Source: an uncultured Oscillospiraceae bacterium (GTDB lineage: Bacteria; Bacillota; Clostridia; Oscillospirales; Ruminococcaceae). From it: 64,000 nucleotides of DNA. The translations under genes and the position numbers were made by a program. Below are positions 25,905 through 32,998 of the stretch, one piece after another. Position 1 is the stretch's first letter; each line of letters opens with the position of its first letter. The stretch lies in the NCBI GenBank assembly GCA_934462925.1, contig CAKSIT010000009.1, positions 1 to 64,000 on the forward strand, in the 5' to 3' direction. The notes beneath the pieces are model-generated. The model had not been told where the DNA came from, did no database searches, and saw nothing but the letters and a program-made list of their open reading frames with translations.

Positions 25905-27423
25905 GAACCTTCTCACCTCCTGCGATCGTTTCCATTATTCTGGACTGGTTCAGGTCGGAGCCGGTAAGCTCGCCTGCGGTCTTTCTGTCGCGCATTACTA
26001 TAAGTCTTGAACATACGTTCAGCATCTCGTCTATCTCGGAGGAGATGAATGTTACGCTCTTGCCCTCGGAAGCGAGTTTAAGCACCAGCTTCTGTATTTC
26101 GAGCTTGGTGCCGACATCAATACCTCTTGTGGGTTCGTCGAGAATAAGGTATACGGGGTTCGCAAGAAGCCATCTTGCGAGGATAACCTTCTGCTGATTA
26201 CCGCCTGAAAGCGACTTTATCGGTGTGTCCGGAGAAGCCGTCTTTATTTCCAGCAGCTTTATGTACTCGTCGGCATATTTCGCAGCTTCCGCCTTGGATA
26301 TCGGACGGAACATTCCGCGCATTACCTGAAGCGCAAGGATTATGTTATCCCTGACGGACAGGTCGCCGATGATGCCATCGTGCTTTCTGTCCTCGGGGAG
26401 GTAGCTTATGCCGTGCTTCATTGCGTCAAGCGGCTTTCTTATCCTGACAGCCTTGCCGTTCATTTTGACTGTGCCGCCTGCTATGCTGTCCGCACCGAAT
26501 ATCGCACGGACGGATTCGCTTCGGCCTGAGCCGAGAAGTCCGGTGAAGCCGTTTACCTCGCCCTTTCTTATTGAGAAGTTGAAAGGCGCTATGCCGGCGC
26601 TGCTGACAAGTCCTTCCGCCTCGAATACCGGAGCCTCGCCGTTTGTCTCCTGCCCGACTTCGTGGGGCTTGTCCATGTCGGACAGCTTGTTGAGGTCCTT
26701 ACCGAGCATTTTGGAAACCAGCTCGACTTTCGGAAGGTCCGCCGCGTTGTACTCGCCCTCAAATTTACCGTCGCGCAGTACCGTTATCTTATCGCAGACC
26801 GCGTAAACCTGGTCGAGGAAGTGCGTTACGAATATTATTCCAACACCGCGGCTCTTGAGGTCGAGCATTAGCCTGAACAGCTTCTCGACTTCCTGCTCGT
26901 CGAGGGAGGAAGTCGGCTCGTCGAGGATAAGCACCTTGCATTCCATATCGACCGCGCGGGCTATTGCGACCATCTGCTGCACCGCAAGGGAGCAGCTTCC
27001 GAGCTGCTGATTCGGCCTTGCCGGTATATCGAGCATTTCCAGAAGCTTTCCGGCGTCCGAATACATCTTCTTCCATTTAGTGAAAGCGCCCTTTGACCTG
27101 CCGATGTACATATTCTCAGCGACCGTCAGGTTAGGGCAGAGTGTAATCTCCTGATAAACCGTGCTTATTCCGGCTTTCTGGGCGTCCTGAGTAGATCTGA
27201 TAACGACAGGCTCAGGATTTCCGGACATATAGATGCTGCCGCCGTCCTTTTCGTATACACCGGTGAGTACTTTTATAAGTGTGGATTTACCGGCGCCGTT
27301 CTCGCCCATCAGCGCATGGATTTCGCCCTTATGCAGTGTGAATTCAACGTTCTGGAGCGCTTTCACACCGGGGAATTCCTTACATATGCCCTCTAGCCTG
27401 AGAACAACATTTTCATCACGCAT
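25891..27423 (-). CDS. Sugar ABC transporter ATPase with two ATP-binding domains
   Basis: 510 residues, YtfR/MglA/AraG family. First domain: GENGAGKST Walker A and an LGSCSLAVQQ region in place of a strict LSGGQ. Second domain: degenerate Walker A GLLGSGRSES and a good signature LSGGNQQK with LILDEPTRGIDVG. This asymmetry is usual for monosaccharide importers. GGAGG lies nine bases before ATG 27423. A family A MITE ends 23 bases upstream of the start, inside the operon. Confidence 0.9.
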   Translation of the reverse strand: MRDENVVLRLEGICKEFPGVKALQNVEFTLHKGEIHALMGENGAGKSTLIKVLTGVYEKDGGSIYMSGNPEPVVIRSTQDAQKAGISTVYQEITLCPNLTVAENMYIGRSKGAFTKWKKMYSDAGKLLEMLDIPARPNQQLGSCSLAVQQMVAIARAVDMECKVLILDEPTSSLDEQEVEKLFRLMLDLKSRGVGIIFVTHFLDQVYAVCDKITVLRDGKFEGEYNAADLPKVELVSKMLGKDLNKLSDMDKPHEVGQETNGEAPVFEAEGLVSSAGIAPFNFSIRKGEVNGFTGLLGSGRSESVRAIFGADSIAGGTVKMNGKAVRIRKPLDAMKHGISYLPEDRKHDGIIGDLSVRDNIILALQVMRGMFRPISKAEAAKYADEYIKLLEIKTASPDTPIKSLSGGNQQKVILARWLLANPVYLILDEPTRGIDVGTKLEIQKLVLKLASEGKSVTFISSEIDEMLNVCSRLIVMRDRKTAGELTGSDLNQSRIMETIAGGEKVHENA

Positions 27424-27446
27424 TGTCTTCGCCTCCGGTTGTTTAT

Positions 27447-27605
27447 GGGAATCTCTAAAAACCGGTTTGAAAAGGGAAAATGGGTAGAGTGCGCCGAATG
27501 CGATGAAAGCCGACGAAGTAAGGCTGTATGCCTTACGAGGAGGTTTGAAGAAGCAGTCGGTGCGCTATACACATTTTCACTCAAACAAGGTTTTTAGAGG
27601 TGACC
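27447..27605. mobile_element. MITE-like element, family A, copy 4 (159 bp), inside the ara operon
   Basis: Ends GGGAATCTCTAAAAACC and, inverted, GGTCACCTCTAAAAACC, with TTAT on both sides (27443-27446, 27606-27609). Lacks the 75-base central part of the 230-bp copies. It lies in the transcribed spacer between the binding-protein and ATPase genes. Confidence 0.85.
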
Positions 27606-27609
27606 TTAT

Positions 27610-27757
27610 GGCAATACCGCATAATCATTGTCGTACGATTGCGCAGTCAGATTTTTCGCCGAATTGTGCAAGATGGCGAAAAAGACGCAAGCAAGCGCCG
27701 CGTAAGCCGTAGGCGTCGCTTGGAAAAAGCGTTAGCCGTTAATTGTGTGGTGTTGCC
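27610..27757. mobile_element. MITE-like element, family B, copy 2 (148 bp)
   Basis: Ends GGCAATACCGCATAAT and, inverted, GGCAACACCACACAAT. Abuts the TTAT duplication of the family A element, so one inserted next to the other. No clean duplication of its own is visible. Confidence 0.7.
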
Positions 27758-27771
27758 TCAATTAACAGAAT

Positions 27772-27810
27772 GGTCCGATATAAGGGATATGTTATCCATC
27801 ATATCGGACC
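27772..27810 (-). terminator. Hairpin after the binding-protein gene, possible partial terminator
   Basis: GGTCCGATAT (27772-27781) pairs with ATATCGGACC (27801-27810). No strong T run follows on the minus strand, so it may stabilise the upstream mRNA or only partly stop transcription, giving more binding protein than ATPase (inference). Confidence 0.6.
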
Positions 27811-27858
27811 GTTTCCGTCATGTCTGAGCAGCTGATTCAGCTTGGCTGTTCAGAACGA

Positions 27859-28848
27859 TCAGATACCGTACTGGTCAACGTCCTCCTGAGTGATAGTGGA
27901 GGCGTCGAAGCCCTTCTCGTCCATAATGATGACCTTGTTTGCGGGAGCTGTGCCGTTCTCAAGATCCTTGATGATGGAGTCGATGTAGGAAGCCTGGAAA
28001 GGATTGCACTGACCGTCGTAGTTCCAGCTGCCGGAAAGGAGGTTCTGAAGAGCCCACTTGTTGCAGTCGAAGCCCATTACGATAACGTCCTTGCCAACGC
28101 CGTGGGAGATGTTTGCCTTGTCGAGGGCTGCAACTGCGCCCTTTGCCATATCGTCGTTCTCAGCGTAGATAACGTTGAAGGAAGTGCCGCTGTCGATGAT
28201 GGACTGAACGATCTGCTGTGCTGTTTCTGCGTTCCAGTCAGCGGTCTGCTGTGTAACGAGGCTCCAGCTGCTGTCCTCAGCTACCTTGGCGTCGAGGGCG
28301 CCGGTTCTGCCAACCTGTGCAGCGGAACCCATCGTACCCTGAATATGTACTACGTTGTACTCCGAAAGTCCCTGAGAAGCCAGCCAGTCAACTGCGGTCT
28401 GACCCTCCTTAGCCATGTCGGATACGATGGAAGCCTCATACAGGCTTTCGTCAGCGTCTATGGTTCTGTCGAACAGGATAACCTTGATTCCCTGAGCCTG
28501 AGCGTCCTTGAGTACGGAGTCCCAGCCGGAAGTGCCGGCAGCGGAAATGAGCAGGTAATCCACCTCGGACTGAATGAATGTCTGCGCTGCTGCGATCTGC
28601 TCGTCGTTCTTAAGGCTGTATGCAAAGGAAGCGTCGTAACCGTTCTCCACTGTGAATGTAGCCTTCATGTCCTTATCGTTCGCTGTACGATAGCCGGACT
28701 CGTTGGGGTCGTTGTTGATTATTCCAACTTTAATGAGGTCTCCGCTTGCAGAACCGGAGCCGGAGCCGCTGCCTGAACGGCAGCCTGCAAATACGCTTGT
28801 AGTGAGTGCCAGACCGAGTGCCAATGCGAGTATCTTTTTGATTTTCAT
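27859..28848 (-). CDS. Sugar-binding lipoprotein of the ABC transporter (YtfQ-like)
   Basis: 329 residues. A lipoprotein signal (LALALGLALTTSVFAGC) is followed by a Gly/Ser linker and a periplasmic-binding-protein type 1 fold (IKVGIINNDPNESGYRTAND, FIQSEVDYLLISAAGTSGWD, NVIYAENDDMAKGAVAAL). GGAGGGAAAAGCT precedes the ATG. First gene of the arabinose operon; it delivers the sugar to the two permeases. Confidence 0.9.
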   Translation of the reverse strand: MKIKKILALALGLALTTSVFAGCRSGSGSGSGSASGDLIKVGIINNDPNESGYRTANDKDMKATFTVENGYDASFAYSLKNDEQIAAAQTFIQSEVDYLLISAAGTSGWDSVLKDAQAQGIKVILFDRTIDADESLYEASIVSDMAKEGQTAVDWLASQGLSEYNVVHIQGTMGSAAQVGRTGALDAKVAEDSSWSLVTQQTADWNAETAQQIVQSIIDSGTSFNVIYAENDDMAKGAVAALDKANISHGVGKDVIVMGFDCNKWALQNLLSGSWNYDGQCNPFQASYIDSIIKDLENGTAPANKVIIMDEKGFDASTITQEDVDQYGI

Positions 28849-28904
28849 AGCTTTTCCCTCCGATAAAAAAATGAACGTTGTGGTTTTGTTTTGGAACGCT
28901 TATA

Positions 28905-28933
28905 ACAAATTCCCAGCATGTTTGCTACAAATT
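28905..28933 (-). promoter_or_regulatory. Candidate AraR half-sites in the transport operon leader
   Basis: On the minus strand AATTTGT occurs twice with a 22-base period, downstream of the -10. The motif matches half of the known AraR operator ATTTGTAC-GTACAAAT, arranged as a direct rather than inverted repeat. Confidence 0.5.
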
Positions 28934-28966
28934 TTATTTTTGTCTGCGTTCCTGTTTGCTGTCCTT

Positions 28967-28995
28967 ATTTTAGCACAAAGGGTTGATAAATGCAA
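28967..28995 (-). promoter_or_regulatory. Promoter of the ara transport and catabolic operon
   Basis: Minus strand TTGCAT (28995-28990), 17 bases, TAAAAT (28972-28967). Confidence 0.65.
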
Positions 28996-29092
28996 TACAC
29001 AGAATACACATTCTTTTGGGAAAACTTTTGTGCATATGTAACAAATTACGTATTTTCCCCCGCGAACAAATGTGCTGCTGCGCAAAAACATC

Positions 29093-29121
29093 TTGACAAA
29101 TCAAGCGCAAAGTTGTATCAT
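29093..29121 (+). promoter_or_regulatory. Promoter of araR
   Basis: TTGACA (29093-29098), 17 bases, TATCAT (29116-29121). Divergent from the operon promoter, about 100 bases apart. Confidence 0.75.
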
Positions 29122-29133
29122 AGGCGTAGGTGG

Positions 29134-29164
29134 ATTTGTACTCTGTCGGAGTTTGAATTTGTAC
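29134..29164 (+). promoter_or_regulatory. Candidate AraR half-sites in the araR leader
   Basis: ATTTGTAC at 29134-29141 and 29157-29164, 23 bases apart, just downstream of the expected start site. They mirror the pair in the divergent operon leader and suggest autoregulation. Confidence 0.55.
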
Positions 29165-29185
29165 TTTTAATAGGGGCGATAATAT

Positions 29186-30235
29186 ATGACTAAATATGAA
29201 GCTGTTGCGCAGGCAATAAAAGCTGATATTGAAAACGGCGTATATACCGAGGGTCAGGCAATACCTACCGAGGAGCTGCTCACAGCTCAGTATGATGTCA
29301 GCCGCCAGACGATACGCAAGGCGCTGGCGCTCCTGGTAGAAGACGCTCTTATAATAAAGCGGCAGGGCAGCGGTTCGGTGGTAAGACCGAAGCGGCTGAA
29401 TCCGAGGACCGGAAAGATAGCGGTAGTTGCAACGTACATCAGCGATTACATTTTTCCGAGCCAGCTGCGGGCTGTGGACGAAGTTCTGTCTGAGAACAAG
29501 TACACTGCTGTTCTTTCGGCGACCCGCAACCGCGTCTGCAACGAGCGCGCTATTCTCGAAGAGATACTGAAAAATCCAGTTGACGGCATACTGATAGAGG
29601 GTACAAAATCCGCAATACCGAACCCGAATTTCGATTTATATGAGAAACTTATCGGAATGGGTATCCCGGTGGTCTTTTTCAACGGATATTACCCTGCTCT
29701 CAGCGGCACATATTCCGTCTGCGCGGATAATCAGGCGGGCGGCGCCGAGCTTGTGCGGCACCTCATCGACCGCGGTCACACGAAAATCGCAGGGTATTTC
29801 AAGAGCGATGATATCCAGGGTCATCAGCGGTATTCGGGCTTTATTTCAGAGCTTTTCCGCAGCGGTCTGATAATCCCCGACGAGAACGTGTTCTGGTACA
29901 CCACTGAAACAAAGGAAAAACTCTTCGATGATCCGGAGGAAGCGATTAAATTCATCGGCGATAATACGGCGGTCGTTTGCTATAACGACGAGGTGGCGTT
30001 CGGGCTTGTGAAATGCCTGCTTTCCAATGGCAGACGCGTTCCGGAGGACGTTGCGGTAGTCAGCTTCGACAACAGCAATCTCAGCCGGATATCCCGGGTG
30101 CCGATAACCTCGCTTTCCTATGAGGACAGGAACATAGGCAGGATAGCCGCGCAAAAGCTTGTCGATATCCTGAACGGCAGGGAGGTTTCTTCCGAAGTGC
30201 TGCCGTGGACTTTTATCCGGAAAGAAAGCTCATAA
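29186..30235 (+). CDS. araR: Arabinose operon repressor, GntR HTH with LacI-type sensor
   Basis: 349 residues. N-terminal GntR-type winged helix (ENGVYTEGQAIPTEELLTAQ, YDVSRQTIRKALALL, about 1-70) fused to a LacI/GalR periplasmic-binding-like sensor (KIAVVATYISDYIFPSQL, DGILIEG, VCYNDEVAFGLVKCL). This chimera is the AraR layout of Bacillus and Clostridia, where L-arabinose releases it from DNA. AGGGG precedes the ATG. Divergent from the ara operon, with paired ATTTGTAC-like sites in both leaders. Confidence 0.9.
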   Translation: MTKYEAVAQAIKADIENGVYTEGQAIPTEELLTAQYDVSRQTIRKALALLVEDALIIKRQGSGSVVRPKRLNPRTGKIAVVATYISDYIFPSQLRAVDEVLSENKYTAVLSATRNRVCNERAILEEILKNPVDGILIEGTKSAIPNPNFDLYEKLIGMGIPVVFFNGYYPALSGTYSVCADNQAGGAELVRHLIDRGHTKIAGYFKSDDIQGHQRYSGFISELFRSGLIIPDENVFWYTTETKEKLFDDPEEAIKFIGDNTAVVCYNDEVAFGLVKCLLSNGRRVPEDVAVVSFDNSNLSRISRVPITSLSYEDRNIGRIAAQKLVDILNGREVSSEVLPWTFIRKESS

Positions 30236-30246
30236 ATATTAAAACT

Positions 30247-30480
30247 GCGCCGGAATTTCCGGCGCTGTCTGACCGTCGAAAAACCCCCATACGGGGGTTT
30301 TCCGACGGGACATCCGCACTGCGCGCACGGTTTGACGGCTTGCCGCCTTGCGTAAGCCGTGCGTAGCACGGTGTCGCGCTGCGTAAGGCGAAGCCGTCGC
30401 GCTGCGTAAGCGCAGCGTCGCGTACACACTTGTGCGGATAGAAGTGTTTTTTGCCTCGGCCAGGTCGACGCAGTCGCCTT
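30247..30480. repeat. Palindrome-rich intergenic repeats after araR
   Basis: GCGCCGGAAATTCCGGCGC-like hairpin at 30247-30265. Next is a hairpin of CGTCGAAAAACCCCC and GGGGGTTTTCCGACG with flank GACATCCGCACTGCGC, a variant of which recurs at 54376-54434. Then come several short repeats of CGCGCTGCGTAAG type. No gene in this stretch. Confidence 0.6.
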
Positions 30481-30548
30481 TAGCCCGAGGCAAAAAAGTT
30501 ATTTCAAAGCCCGCATACGCAGGCAAAAATGACTTTTTCGACAAGCTG

Positions 30549-30577
30549 AAACCGGCTCGCAGCAGAGCCGGTTTTTT
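30549..30577 (+). terminator. Terminator downstream of araR
   Basis: AAACCGGCTC, loop GCAGCA, GAGCCGGTTT then TTT. Identical over 30 bases, in inverted orientation, to the terminator at the other end of the ara locus (19864-19889). Confidence 0.8.
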
Positions 30578-30599
30578 ATTTTGATTATCCTGAATAGAG

Positions 30600-30992
30600 T
30601 TAGGCGTTGTTGATTATTTTCTGTATCATTACATCTACTTTTCTAGGGCTTTGAATATTTCCTTTAAGCCCATTTTCAACCAACATATCGCGGGTGAGTT
30701 CCGTATCTGCATATTCACGAATTAGTTCGAGTTCCATGTGGTTACCGTAATTCTCATAGTTTTCACCGTTAATAACAAATTCGGAATCATCTATTTCAAC
30801 TTTAGAAAGATTTGTTTTATTAACGCGGCATTTATATTTTATTGCTGAAATAGGTTTACCGACGTAAATATAAACTATATCCCCAACACATATGTTTTTG
30901 GCTGACTGCTTCCAGTCAATTGCCTTAAATTTAGAAAATGCGCCCTTTGCATCATAGTACTTCAGATTGCAGGGGATTATCCACTCTGTCAT
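30600..30992 (-). CDS. EVE domain protein
   Basis: 130 residues. TEWIIPCNLKYYDAKGAF, then FKAIDWKQSAKNICVGDIVY and IYVGKPISAIKYKCRV, is the EVE (PUA-like, related to YTH) fold, which binds modified bases in DNA or RNA. CGGAG precedes the ATG. A+T content is higher than in neighbours, suggesting acquisition. EVE proteins are often linked to restriction and other defence functions, but no partner nuclease is adjacent here. Confidence 0.75.
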   Translation of the reverse strand: MTEWIIPCNLKYYDAKGAFSKFKAIDWKQSAKNICVGDIVYIYVGKPISAIKYKCRVNKTNLSKVEIDDSEFVINGENYENYGNHMELELIREYADTELTRDMLVENGLKGNIQSPRKVDVMIQKIINNA

Positions 30993-31034
30993 TGTTTTTC
31001 TCCGATTCTGTCAATATGTAGGATAAATGATATA

Positions 31035-31068
31035 GAACCCCCACCTGCCAGCCGGCAGGTGGGGGTTC
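31035..31068 (-). terminator. Strong hairpin terminator of ssrA
   Basis: A perfect 15-bp stem (31035-31049 with 31054-31068) and a 4-base loop. Works best for the tmRNA transcript. Confidence 0.8.
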
Positions 31069-31090
31069 TTTGCCCGTTTCCGGGCTGTTG

Positions 31091-31441
31091 TGGTGGAGCC
31101 GAGGGGAATTGAACCCCTGTCCGAAAACCCGTCCTCACAAATTTCTCCGAGTGCAGTTTATCTTTTAGTTCTCCCTTGCCCGAACGCCGATAAACAGGCT
31201 TTTGGGCTTGGCAGCCTTTGGTACATCAAAGATTACAAGGCGACTCATCAATGACGTTCACCGCTAGTCGACGCCATATCCCCGCCCGCGGTACTGCGAG
31301 GTATGACGGCAGCGCCTTAGGCAGCTGCTAAAACGAGATTGTCGTCTGCGTTTAAATTTAAGGTTGCGACGATTAAAGTGATTTCGCCCTCACTACTCGC
31401 TTATCGTGCATCAGAATCCCCGTCGAAGCCTTTACGGCCCC
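31091..31441 (-). ncRNA. ssrA: tmRNA
   Basis: 351 nt. The 5' end GGGGCCGTAAAGGCTTCGAC and the 3' end GGTTCAATTCCCCTCGGCTC followed by CACCA form the tRNA-like part. The tag frame at 31349-31317 reads ADDNLVLAAA and TAA. Rescues stalled ribosomes and marks the broken protein for degradation. A pseudoknot-rich middle follows the tag. Promoter and terminator both flank it. Confidence 0.95.
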
Positions 31442-31458
31442 ATGAATCCCTTACAGAC

Positions 31459-31487
31459 ATTATACCACGCCGCAGCGCCCTTGTCAA
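31459..31487 (-). promoter_or_regulatory. Promoter of ssrA
   Basis: Minus strand TTGACA (31487-31482), 17 bases, TATAAT (31464-31459). Consensus on both boxes. The mature 5' end lies about 18 bases downstream of the -10, so a short leader is trimmed. Confidence 0.88.
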
Positions 31488-31498
31488 GCGGAATTTTT

Positions 31499-31617
31499 TT
31501 AATTCATAATGCGTAATTCGTAATTATTCTTATAAATTCGCGCCGCGCATATATCGGGCGGGGTCAAATTTAGTCGGATATAATTACGCATTACGCATTA
31601 CAAATTACGAATTGACA
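31499..31617. repeat. AT-rich inverted repeat element (ATTCGTAATGCG family), copy 1
   Basis: Ends carry TAATGCGTAATTCGTAATTA and, inverted, TTACGCATTACGCATTAC variants. The middle (TTATAAATTCGCGCCGCGC...) is about 80 percent like the copy at 35511-35594 by eye. It abuts the stop codon of the TetR gene. Confidence 0.65.
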
Positions 31618-32187
31618 TCACGCCGACTGCGCGCCGCTCAGCAGGCAGCGCAGGTAGCTGTGCGCCTGCGCCTTTGTGCCGCTCGAATCAAGGCAGCAGC
31701 GCCGCCACACCAGTATAAGCGTACTGCCGAAATGCTCCGCCGCTATCTCGCGGGGAATACGCCCCTGCGCGCTGCACCCCTCAAATATGCAGCACAGCCG
31801 CGCCGCAAGGAAGCTGCTGAAGCTCGCTGCGGCATAACCGCGCGCGTCGTTGTTTTCAAGCACGCTGCGTATGTCGCAGATGTTGGCTGCGGTAAAGTCG
31901 CAGAGCCTGTCGAACAGCGCGCAGGGCAGCTCGTCCTGCGGTATCCTGCGGCATTCGTCGGCGAATATCTGCTCGCTTACGCAATGCCAGCAGTAGTCCA
32001 AAAGGTCGTATTTGTCGTCAAAATAGTTGTAGAACGTAGCCCGCGGGTACTGCGCCAGCTCGCAAAGCTCGTTTACCGATATGCTTTCAAAGGATTTGCG
32101 CGTAAGCAGCTGCGTCATGCTCCTGCTAAAGTCGCCGAGAACCCTTGCCGCGCCCCGCTTTATGCCTTTTCCGAGGTCGTATTTCAT
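31618..32187 (-). CDS. TetR-family regulator
   Basis: 189 residues. N-terminal HTH (FESISVNELCELAQYPRATF, YNYFDDKYDLLDY) is typical of TetR/AcrR proteins; the C-terminal ligand domain is divergent, similar to DhaS/TetR_C_7-type clostridial members. AAAGGAGAGCAAG precedes the ATG. It follows a second tetR gene on the same strand by 56 bases. The target is not clear; the ABC-F gene and the other tetR are nearest. Confidence 0.82.
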   Translation of the reverse strand: MKYDLGKGIKRGAARVLGDFSRSMTQLLTRKSFESISVNELCELAQYPRATFYNYFDDKYDLLDYCWHCVSEQIFADECRRIPQDELPCALFDRLCDFTAANICDIRSVLENNDARGYAAASFSSFLAARLCCIFEGCSAQGRIPREIAAEHFGSTLILVWRRCCLDSSGTKAQAHSYLRCLLSGAQSA

Positions 32188-32243
32188 CTTGCTCTCCTTT
32201 CCATATTATGCCCGTTTGCGCGCGCCTTTACGCGTGCGCCTGC

Positions 32244-32888
32244 TTATTCTCCCGTATTTTTTGTGTTGAATGGTATATTGTAGGTCTCAAAAAACAGCCT
32301 TACGTGCGCGTCTATAAGCCCCATGCACTCCTGCTCGCGCTCGGGCTGCCTGTCGCACACGCCAACAAGCACTATCACGGGCGCTACGTACATAAGCGCC
32401 ATCTGCTGCGCCCCGCGGTCGCAGAGCGTTCCCGCCGCAATAAGCTGCTTGAAAAGCTCCGCGTGGTAGTCCACAAGCATTGTAACATAGCGCTTTGTGT
32501 AGAGCGCCGCAAGCTCGCTGCTGCGAAACTGCTCCACCGTAAGCATTCTGCGAAAGCCGCTTACAAACTCGTCCCGCAGCGAAAACTCCACAAGCTGCTT
32601 TACCTTGTCCGCAAGCGCGCCCTGCGTTATCTGCGTGAAATGCTCGGTGTCCCGCTCCGCGTCCGTCAGGTGTACGGATATGCCAAGCGTGTAGTCCGAA
32701 TAGCGCCGCCGCGCTTCCTCAAACAGCGCCTCGAATATCGCCTGCTTGCTTTTGTAGTGCTTGTAGAGCGACGGCGCTTTTATCCCCACCGCCGCCGCTA
32801 TCTGCTCAACGCTCACCGCGTCAAACCCGCTTTGCGAAAACAGCCGCAGCGCCTGCTCCAGTATCCGCTCTTTTGTAGATTCCGCCAT
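32244..32888 (-). CDS. TetR-family regulator, probably autoregulated
   Basis: 214 residues. TKERILEQALRLFSQSGFDA, VSVEQIAAAVGIKAPSLYKH and YKSKQAIFEALF give a clear TetR HTH (1-55), followed by a helical ligand domain. AAGGGGGAAGCGC precedes the ATG. Two 16-bp palindromes overlap its promoter (32907-32948), so it very likely represses itself. No transporter or enzyme gene is joined to it apart from the second tetR downstream. Confidence 0.85.
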   Translation of the reverse strand: MAESTKERILEQALRLFSQSGFDAVSVEQIAAAVGIKAPSLYKHYKSKQAIFEALFEEARRRYSDYTLGISVHLTDAERDTEHFTQITQGALADKVKQLVEFSLRDEFVSGFRRMLTVEQFRSSELAALYTKRYVTMLVDYHAELFKQLIAAGTLCDRGAQQMALMYVAPVIVLVGVCDRQPEREQECMGLIDAHVRLFFETYNIPFNTKNTGE

Positions 32889-32906
32889 TGCGCTTCCCCC
32901 TTTAAG

Positions 32907-32954
32907 GCTAATGCCCGTTAGCTATATTATACGCTAATAAACGTTAGCTGTCAA
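32907..32954 (-). promoter_or_regulatory. Promoter with two TetR-type operators
   Basis: Minus strand TTGACA (32954-32949), 17 bases, TATAAT (32931-32926). Two palindromes of form GCTAA-N6-TTAGC lie at 32933-32948 (inside the spacer) and 32907-32922 (just downstream of the -10), 26 bases centre to centre. Confidence 0.8.
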
Positions 32955-32998
32955 GGGGAAAACGCAAATTTTTTCAATTTTCGCGGAAATTCGGCGCG

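Noticed and set aside
30600-30992. Restriction-type defence locus around the EVE protein
   Set aside because: No nuclease, methylase or helicase gene is joined to it; neighbours are tmRNA and a terminator.
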